Of a DNA stretch of 64,000 bases, positions 56,137 to 64,000 are shown in pieces (the first letter of the stretch is position 1; each line of letters opens with the position of its first letter). Both the position numbers and the translations under genes were made by a program. The DNA is from Melastoma dodecandrum (taxonomy: Eukaryota; Streptophyta; Magnoliopsida; Myrtales; Melastomataceae). The notes under the pieces are model-generated. The model was not told where the DNA came from. It searched no databases and worked only from the letters and a program-made list of their open reading frames with translations. The stretch is from positions 399,501 to 463,500 of the forward strand of contig JARUPY010000154.1 of assembly GCA_029817715.1 (NCBI GenBank). The letters are read 5' to 3'.

Positions 56137-58014
56137 ATGGCTCCTTCCTGGAGATCAAGCCCCGATGGACACTCCACCACAAATGGGTAATGATGATGAC
56201 TTGAGGGCAGCTTGTTTAATAAATACAAAAAGCATTAAGCTGTATGTGTGTTTGTTTGTTTTGTCTGGACAGGAATGCTGAGAAGAAACAACCAGCTGAT
56301 GTCAACTGGGACGAGCTCGGGTTCTCCCTAACCCCGACTGATTACATGTATGTGATGAGATGTGGGTCTGGTGAGAGCTGCTTCTCTGAGGGGACCCTCC
56401 TCCCTTTTGGCAACATTGAGATGAACCCTTGTTCTACAATCCTTAACTATGGCCAGGTTAGGATAGTGTTGTTTCCTGAAACAAAACAGAAAAGAAAGAA
56501 GATCTGACTATGCTTGTTTGTAGTAGGACAAAAAATTTTCAGTTTTAAGTTGTTGGTGGTGGTGGTTTAGGGACTGTTTGAAGGGTTGAAGGCATACAGA
56601 AAGGAAGATGGAAAGTTGCTGCTTTTTCGTCCGGAGCAGAACGCTCTCAGGATGATTGCCGGAGCGGATAGACTCTGCATGCCTTCCCCTGCCGTTGAGC
56701 AGTTTATAGATGCAGTGAAGCAGACTGTGCTTGCCAACGAGCGCTGGGTGATGAATTTCTCCTGATAATGCTGGAGGTTTTTCCAAGATATGTTATGTTG
56801 ATTGTGGTTTTGCCTGCAGGTGCCGCCAGTGGGGAAGGGATCAATGTATGTGAGACCACTTCTGATGGGAACCAGCGCTTCATTGGGCTTGGGACCTGCG
56901 TCGGAGTACACTTTCCTGGTTTATGCTTCTCCCGTTGGGATCTATCACAAGGTAAATGAACGAATATCTGTTGAATGTTTCAGCGCCTGAGCAGGAATAC
57001 TAGTATAAAATTCATGCGAACTCGGGCAGTTTAACTCAGATTTTGAAGCTCTTTATGGATAGAAACCATGTGCATTTGTGGTTTGGCAGGGTCATGCGAC
57101 CCTCAACCTGGTCGTTGAGGAAGAGCACCATAGGGCGATTCCTGGCGGTACAGGCGGCGTCAAGACGGTGGCCAATTATTCCCCGGTAAGCCTTCCTTTA
57201 GTCAAGTCAGCACAGAAAAAAATCACAAAGAACAGAAGTAGCAGCACCCATGAAAACTGAGACGGCGTGGACATATCCATGTGTTAATAGGTTCTGAAAG
57301 CGTTGACTCGGGCTAAAGCCAAAGGCTTCTCCGACGTCCTTTTCTTGGATGCCGCCACTGGGAAGTACGTCGACGAGGCCTCGGCCTGCAACTTGTTTGC
57401 CGTTAAGGTAGTTGACCATGATTAAGCAGTCTTCATGCATGGTATTTCTCCCACTAATTAGGTTAGGACGAACACGGCTTCTTTGTACATCGCAGGGAAT
57501 GGTCATTTCTACGCCTCCGGATCATGGGACGATCCTTCCTGGTATCACGAGGAAGAGCATTATCGAAATTGCTCTAGCCCTCGGCTACCAGGTGACTGCT
57601 GCACTACGGAACTCTTACTACCACTACTGCTGCTGCTGCTACGATATATGAAGCTATTGGCTGAATCTGAAATCCTTTGATCAGGTCGAAGAACGTCAAG
57701 TGTCGATCGAGGAAATGCTGGACGCTGATGAGGTTTTCTGCACCGGAACTGCCGTGGTGGTCACTCCAGTTGGTAGCATAACCTACAAGGGCAAAAGGTA
57801 ATCAACCTAGAACATATATACATACACTTGACGGTCCTCCGGGCCATGTTCCTCCATCGACGAGGCATCCGACTGATACAGTTTCGATCTTGGATGTAGG
57901 ACTGAGTATGGAGCGAAGGTGGATGGGGTCAGCCGGAAACTGCACACGAGGTTGACCGGGATCCAGACGGGTCAGGTCGAGGACACCATGGGGTGGACGG
58001 TGGCCGTCAACTGA
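56137..58014 (+). CDS. Branched-chain amino acid aminotransferase (BCAT6/7-like)
   Basis: PLP enzyme that interconverts Leu/Ile/Val and their 2-oxo acids. Nine coding exons: 56137-56186, 56273-56456, 56571-56747, 56820-56951, 57090-57185, 57291-57407, 57496-57591, 57685-57797, 57900-58014, giving 359 residues. The start [13 protein letters not shown] and lack of a transit peptide match the cytosolic BCAT6/7 group; plastid or mitochondrial forms have about 40 more N-terminal residues. Motifs: [51 protein letters not shown] with the PLP-binding Lys near residue 206, and [18 protein letters not shown]. Organellar targeting by an upstream exon is possible. Full length, no breaks. Confidence 0.9.
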
Positions 58015-58358
58015 GCCTTAGGGTCGCTCGCATCGCAGTCAAGTCACGGTGGACTGCTTGAACTAATTAGTACGAGGACAAACTGTTCCTAAATAATTAT
58101 GTTTCCCCCGACTCTTCCTGGGTTTTGCACATCCTATTTCACAATTATATAAGGCCAAATTATGTATCTGTCAACGACGGGACATGCGCCGATGCCACGT
58201 GTATAATAGTCTACCATCCCACGTGTCGCCGATAGCACCCCTCCCACGTTTTGCCCTGAACCCAAAAAGAGAAACAAGGAAACAATATACCAGTGATCGA
58301 TATGCTCTTTCGACTCAGTTCATAAGCATTTGCCCCTGTGATAAGAGAGATCTCAAAC

Positions 58359-58501
58359 CTGGAGTGTAGAAATTTTTCCATTTCTTCGTCTAGGTAACCT
58401 TCATCTCCTGGTTCATCCCTTTTGTGGTGGCGACTCTTATGCACATTCTCGTCCTCTTGTTCGTTTGAATCCGTTGTCATACCTTGAGATTGCTCAATCC
58501 T
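58359..58501 (-). other. Orphan exon-like fragment
   Basis: A minus-strand open segment of 143 nt is bounded by tgtttccag at its 5' side and CCAG|gtttgag at its 3' side. It encodes RIEQSQGMTTDSNEQEDE and then a Lys/Arg/Asp-rich part ending EGYLDEEMEKFLHSR. The composition resembles RS-type nuclear proteins, but I cannot name the gene. No neighbouring exons were found. Probably a captured or left-over exon. Confidence 0.35.
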
Positions 58502-58799
58502 CTGGAAACAAATCAGACAAAACCTCGAGATCAACATCATCTCATGTCATACAACACTGCATCACAACTCAAGCCGGGAATCAGTCTAAGGTTTCTGCAT
58601 TATTTTGCCAATCGAATGTTCTTGTAGTGATTACATCATAAGTTGATTCTATAGTTAGAACATACAAAATTAAAGAAAATCACACATCTATGATCGATCA
58701 CTTAATTATTTACAATCAGTCCACGTCGCTTAGGTGGTTGATCGAAATGCTAAATAATACAAAATCTGAAATTTTCTTTCGGTCTATTTTATTAATTTT

Positions 58800-59360
58800 T
58801 AGGCAAAATATACATTTATGGCCTCAACTTTGAGCCAACTTTCAGTTTTATCATTAACTTATTTTATTATATAATTTTGTCACCAACTTTTATTTTTATT
58901 TTTATCTTGGCCAATTTTGAATTTCTTCTAGCGAAAGCCAAACAATGCCTTAATATAGTCCGACCCCTGTCCTATAATAGTGGAGTTTCAACCTCTCATT
59001 CATTCGCCTCATAATCCACTTTACCCGTAGTAGCAACCTCCTAATAGAATATCATCCGAACTTCATCGATTTTGCGTATTTTTTACAGCATCAGCAATTA
59101 TCGTCTAACTTCAGCTTCCAATTCACTTGATTTGTCCATCAATATTTTAAAATAAAAAAACATATGAGAGGTTTCAATCTGTAATTTTTTTATTTTTTAG
59201 CTTATAAATTAAATCTGTTTGGCTTATGCGCGATAAAATTCAACATTGGCCAAAATCAAAATAAAAATAAAAGTTGATGACAAAATTATATAACAAACTA
59301 AGTTAATGACAAAACAGAAAGTTGGTTCAAAGTTGAGGCTATAAATTGATATTTTGCCTA
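58800..59360. mobile_element. Long-armed inverted-repeat element (MITE-like)
   Basis: Left arm 58,800-58,943 and right arm 59,217-59,360 are inverted copies of about 144 bp, roughly 85-90% alike by eye. Both outer ends read TAGGCAAAATAT and both inner ends reach AAGCCAAAC. The loop is about 270 bp and has no ORF. The flanks are T-rich, so the target duplication cannot be defined (TTTTT on both sides). A transcript would fold into a long hairpin. Confidence 0.8.
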
Positions 59361-59653
59361 TTTTTTATGGTCGAACAACGTCGAGAAAGGAACATATTGG
59401 GCCTCACTTGGGCTTTTGATGCCGGCCTCAAAAAGGCCCAAAATATAACACGTGACTGTCACGAGGTAACCGTTCCCCCCACCCCCCTAAGCGTTTTGCC
59501 TAACGGCTAGTCCACGTCATCGCCATCTCCTCCCCTTTCTTTTTTTTTTTTGACTCCACAACTTCAAACTCAACCGAAACTCGCACGATCTCCCTCTCTC
59601 TCTCGCTACGCTCCCCCTGCGCGTGCTTACTTTGATTTCTTGGCTTAGAGGCA

Positions 59654-62484
59654 ATGGCTGAGATGGCGAAAAGGAAGAAGAATGGGAAGACAACCGTGGG
59701 GCGTCGCGGCAGAGACGATGGGGGAAGGGTGGAGAAATGCGAACACCTGTGTGAGCCCATCTATGAGGAGATCGAGGCGCCCAAGTTTGTCGACTTATCC
59801 GCCCCGGATCGCTATGACCCCGACAGCGACCGTTACTGGTTTTGCTCTCGTGTCGGTAATAATTTTATTTCTAAGTTTGAGTTTCAGTTCGTGGACGGGA
59901 GTGCCTTTTATACTTGGAACGCGGATGATTGAAATGGTTAGATATGCGCTCGTTTTAGGGATTCGGTTGGTTTGATGGTAGTGTTACCGGGGAGTTCTGA
60001 AATTACTGCAGGATGCGATCAAAAGCATGAAGAAGAGATCGATTCGGAAACGATTTGGAAGAATTTTGTCTTGAAGGTAAGTCAATGGTCGTAGTCAATC
60101 CAGTTCTTGGTTCTCTGTAAGCAAAGCATGGAGGAGGCGGCTGGACCAATGAATTGGGATTGGACTAACTCGGAGGTAGTGATCCGTGTAGGTGATGGCC
60201 GCGAGGAGTCCTAATATCAGGCTTCGCAAGGCGTTGAGTCGGAAGCCCTTCGGGTATGTTTGCCTGATGACTTGTGATCGACAAATTTTTTACTGCTTTG
60301 GGTTCAGAGCAAAATCAGTGAACTTGGGTTTCTTTTCAAACTTTCTCAGTGTCACCGTGAAATGTCCTCAATCGGCTCCTGCGAAGCCCTTGCGATCGCG
60401 AACTTCCAGGCTGGCATTGTTGTCCTCCACCGTGTCGCGCAAACTTGCTTTTGAGGAAGAGGGGACGGAGTCTGCTCATCAGAAACCGAAAATGCCTCTT
60501 AACAAGGAGAATAGAACTGCAGCAACATCTCAGGCATTGACCAGTCTGAAGAATAGAGCTCAAGTTTCTAATGAATGCCTGTTGAAAAGTGTCAGGAGCA
60601 CGAAGGCCAGGACAAATCTGGCTAAGAGTAACAAGGTTGCTTTGAAATCTTTGGCTTTCCCTTCTCCAAAGAAGACAAGGAGGACGCCAGGCACGCCGGA
60701 GTTGAAAAGCTCTGTAAGGAGCATTTGTGAGGGGATGAAGAATCTCAACCTCGGTACACCGAGGAAGAACATCCTTGGGTATGTGAAGAAGTCATCGCCT
60801 TCGGCTGGTTCTAGTAAGAGACCTACAGGAAGATTGGTCAAAAGCCGGGTCTATGATTCATGTCGTCTGCAAAATCCGAAGGGCAACACCAATGCTGAAC
60901 ATTCTGGAGATCTGAAGAGGAAGAAGATCATTACAAATGAATTGAAGGAAAGGTTGGAATCTGGTGCGTCTAGCGACATGGAGGTCGAAAGGAAATTTAG
61001 TCATGGATCCATCGAAGCATCCAATGGTGCTGATGCCAATAAGAAAGATGTCGCAAGTCCAGAGACCCCGATTCTTACAAAGACCGAACATGTGGACCTG
61101 GAATTGTGTCAGTGTCCTCTCGATGCTTCACATATTCCTACAAAGCTTGAACTGGAAGATTACGGAAATGATGAATGTACCCGCGACGAAGCAGCCCCAT
61201 GCAAGGTGCAGAGAGGCCAAGGAGATGAAAATGAGGCATTCGATACAGATAACAAGGAGAACACTGTGGCTCCCAATTGCAGCAGGTACATCTCTCCTCA
61301 TTGTATGTACAATTGTTGGGACATCTCCGAGCTGTTCTCTAGAAAGTAAAGGTTCTGGAAAATCGTTTCAGAGAGCAGAAGGATGAGAACAATTCGGATT
61401 CAATTAAGAAGCCTCTTCAACATCAGAAGACTCCAAAGGTTATATCACTCACTTGACAATGTTTTCCGCTCTCCCTCTTAAAGTTATCGATATAGATGTC
61501 GTTAACATCCTGATCTCCGGAAGCCCACAGGTCACTCAAATTCGATCGAGGACTTTGAAAGAAAATAATGCGGCTGCAGAAAAAGAAAAAGCTCAGGCTA
61601 CGAAGCAAACAAAGCCAAAACCAACCAATCCTAAACCTTTCAGGCTGAGGACGGATGTATGTGATTCGTTTATGAGATACATGATCTCAAAAATATTGTT
61701 CATCCCAGTGAAGGTGTTTTCATTTTGTTGTCTTTTCCAGGAAAGAGGAATTCTCAAGGAAGCAAAACTGAACACAGCACCCAAGGAGACTGAAGGAGTG
61801 TCTAGCAATTCATGTATGAATTTACCCAAGAGCTGCATGATTGCCTCTAAAGTGAGTCTAACTTGTCTTACCCTCTTTGGGAAATTATGTATCCAAGCTT
61901 ATCTTTTCGGAAGTTTAGCGCCAGACTTCTCAAAATGTACAGGTCAACGAGAAGAGGTTTGCGAGGACACCAGATGATCATGCTGTAAGCTTTAACTATT
62001 CAGGCGTGCTGTCTATCATCTGACTAAATAATTGCCTATGTACTGATTTATGCGAGATATTTGTCTTCTGCCACAGATGGTGAAGGAGAAAAAACTACCT
62101 CAGAAAACAGACAAATTATGTTCCCGAGATGGACTGGCTCCAAAAATGCAGCGAAAACCGGTCTTCCTGTTGCAGCTGCGCCTGTCAAAGGATAATAACA
62201 GAAGAAACAAGTCCGTGACGATGAAACAGCTCGAAAGGCCTCGCAGGGCATTGACAGGTAAACCAGAAGCAACCAAAGGGAACCCCGCGGCAGATATTGG
62301 AAAGAAAGTGCCGGAAAACAGCAGCAAGGAAGGCGGTTGTGCTTCCTCAGCAACCAAGGCTGATAACCCGGGCAGCTGCGGACCAAGGTCTTCCTCAAGG
62401 ACTAGAAGAACCCGAACAATTCCAAAAGAACCACATTTCCATGAAATTCATGTTCCGAAGAGTTGCACCAGGAAAGTGAATTAA
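59654..62484 (+). CDS. TPX2-like microtubule-associated protein, putative
   Basis: Nine exons: 59654-59855, 60012-60076, 60192-60253, 60350-61285, 61372-61438, 61531-61656, 61741-61851, 61943-61984, 62077-62484, giving 672 residues. The N-terminus has an acidic/aromatic block (EEIEAPKFVDLSAPDRYDPD) and a Cys-containing part. The large exon 4 is basic and Ser/Pro-rich, with CDK-like sites (SPKKTRRTPGTPE). Exons 6-7 join as PKPFRLRTDERG, the signature of TPX2-type domains in spindle proteins. Two KEN boxes (about residues 162 and 412) suggest APC/C-dependent turnover. The C-terminus is Arg/Ser-rich. Family assignment rests mainly on the RLRTDERG motif, so function (spindle or cortical microtubule binding) is inferred. 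Convergent with the next gene; only about 210 bp separate the stops. Confidence 0.68.
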
Positions 62485-62698
62485 CAAACCACCAACAGGC
62501 TTGTCTGAATGCATTAAGCGTGTACTTTGATTGATTTCCTCGTTCAAATTCAACGATTGTATTAAAAAGGAAGAACATCTACATTCACAAATTAGTTTTA
62601 TTCTTACAGTGTATTTCTCGTCATGAGAAAAGGAAAACTATGACGCTATACGACTTCAACTTCTCTCAATCTCTTCGTAAAGAGAACTCAACAATTCT

Positions 62699-63960
62699 TT
62701 ATAAGGTGAAAGGGCTTGAGGGAGTGTGTACAATCGGCATCGAGGACATGCTCACGTTTTTCGTGAGCACGGTTGGAGCAACTGTGTCCTCGATGACGAC
62801 AGGCTGAAGAGGAATCACCCTCTCTGGGACAATCTTCTCGCCATCGACCTTAGCCAGCACCTCAAAGTGCATCCTCACGGATTCGGGCTTCGTTCTCCAC
62901 TTGGGGTAGCTCTCCGTCCCAACACCGGCTTCTCCTTCCTTCAGCTTCTTCTCTACACCGAACCCAATCTTCACGTATGTCTGGGCAGACACGTCGGCTT
63001 TCAACAACCTGAAGGAACCCTTCTCGTTCGCCTTAGGACCCAATACGGACGTTAAAAGTGCCTCGAAACCGCGGAGATTCGAGTTCGACGCGTTGACAGA
63101 AGCCACGGGCCACATTGTCGCAAAATGGTTTGAGGAGAGAAGGGTCTTAGCTTCTTCCGATGGATTGATGTCGATGTATGACTCAATGGCCTTGCTTCTG
63201 GACAGGGAGGATAATTCTACGAGCCCCGGTGCGAGACGCTTAAGCTTCAGCTTGTTAGTTGAAGAGAGGGGTGAGGATGATGGGGAAGTAAGTGAGGTTG
63301 GGCCAACAATGCGGAGAGAGAGGAGCGGATCAGATTGACCTCGGGCTACATGATGGAGCTGCTCGGCCAGGGTCAGAAGACCCGAGGCAAACCCATCATT
63401 CGTAATGTTTAGAGGGAGGGGGAAATCCACAGGACGTCGAAGGCTCACCGACCTGGCTCCAGTCACAGTCACTACCGCACCATCGGCCAGGATAACTTTC
63501 TTCAAAACACCGGCATCCACATCGTGCTACAGATAAATAAAAAGTACACAAGGTGAGAGTCAGCAAGGTCTCTCTATTCGCCGCAATTAGAATCTCGGAC
63601 GAGAAAGACACTTACAGGCAACGATAACCGCATGTCCTTCGCGTCCTGGATCCAGAGCTCCATTGGACCGGCAAGCTGAAATGGTTCCAGAACAGGCAGA
63701 GCACGTTCCCTCTTGCTCTGCTCGACAAGACCCTTCTCCCCATCGGCTGGACCCTCCTCGATTCTGAATATAGGGAGATCAACAAATTCCCACCGATTCA
63801 CATCCTCCAAAAGCTTGAACGGAAGAACCTTGCTGTCGACCTCCACATCGAACTCGTACGCCACAGAATGGCCTACCAACGCATCCCTCATATCAAATCC
63901 CGACACCTTAAACTCATCCGCCTGGAACCCCAAACCCTTTACAATCGCTTCCTTCAAATC
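62699..63960 (-). CDS. TIN1-like ER-stress protein, 5' end beyond the window
   Basis: Two minus-strand exons are seen: 63616-63960 (115 codons, preceded by a ggctttag acceptor) and 62699-63526 (276 codons with stop), so at least 390 residues; exon 1 with the start and any signal peptide is outside the window. Segments DLKEAIVKGLGFQADEFKVS, DMRDALVGHSVAYEFDVEVD and LLEDVNRWEFVDLPIFRIEE resemble the plant-specific protein TUNICAMYCIN INDUCED 1, an ER-stress-induced protein affecting pollen surface. The tail ends VHTPSSPFTL. I see no catalytic motif. The name is given from memory of the family and is less certain than the reading frame, which is intact. Confidence 0.65.
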
Positions 63961-64000
63961 CTAAAGCCGAAAAAATCAATCGTCGTAAAAAAAAACTCCA

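Noticed and set aside
1..64000. CRISPR arrays, operons or bacterial-type systems
   Set aside because: None seen; all genes are eukaryotic with introns and no regularly spaced identical repeats occur.

Overview
This is nuclear DNA from a flowering plant, most likely a woody eudicot. The evidence is dense GT-AG (and a few GC-AG) introns, tRNA genes without an encoded CCA, small inverted-repeat transposons, GGCCCA promoter motifs and plant-only protein families. I read exon structures by hand, checking splice dinucleotides, codon phase and family alignment from memory. In the multi-exon genes called intact, the exon lengths sum to whole codons and the reading frame is open.

Layout. 0-12 kb is a compact housekeeping block: ribosomal protein S29, a QWRF-motif microtubule protein, the plastid Clp subunit CLPR1, spindle-checkpoint BUB3 (minus strand) and a small organelle RRM protein. 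QWRF2, BUB3 and CLPR1 homologues also lie close together on Arabidopsis chromosome 1, so this looks like conserved microsynteny. 12-19 kb holds a GGCCC-rich spacer, an intact family-10 xylanase and a decayed tandem copy of it. 19-30 kb is gene-poor: a Mutator-like miniature transposon with a target-site duplication, two tRNA-Pro genes plus a tRNA relic, two gene fragments facing away from each other across a breakpoint (a TRB-type telomere-binding protein tail and a nucleobase-ascorbate transporter), and a two-exon SOB-five-like gene.

30-51 kb is the most distinctive part: five intact serine carboxypeptidase-like (SCPL, acyltransferase-type) genes, all on the minus strand, plus a relic. All five keep the Ser-Asp-His triad and a signal peptide. 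The middle two (B, C) come from a recent duplication with an offset of about 4.0 kb. The array shows exon splitting/fusion, a GC donor, start-codon turnover and duplicated flanks, so it is an actively evolving family. SCPL acyltransferases use glucose esters to acylate secondary metabolites; what this array makes cannot be read from DNA.

51-64 kb returns to conserved genes: SKIP22 (the plant FBXO7-like F-box protein) with a broken tandem paralogue, a BCAT6/7-type branched-chain aminotransferase, an orphan exon, a long-armed inverted-repeat element, a TPX2-like protein with two KEN boxes, and the 3' part of a TIN1-like gene cut by the window edge.
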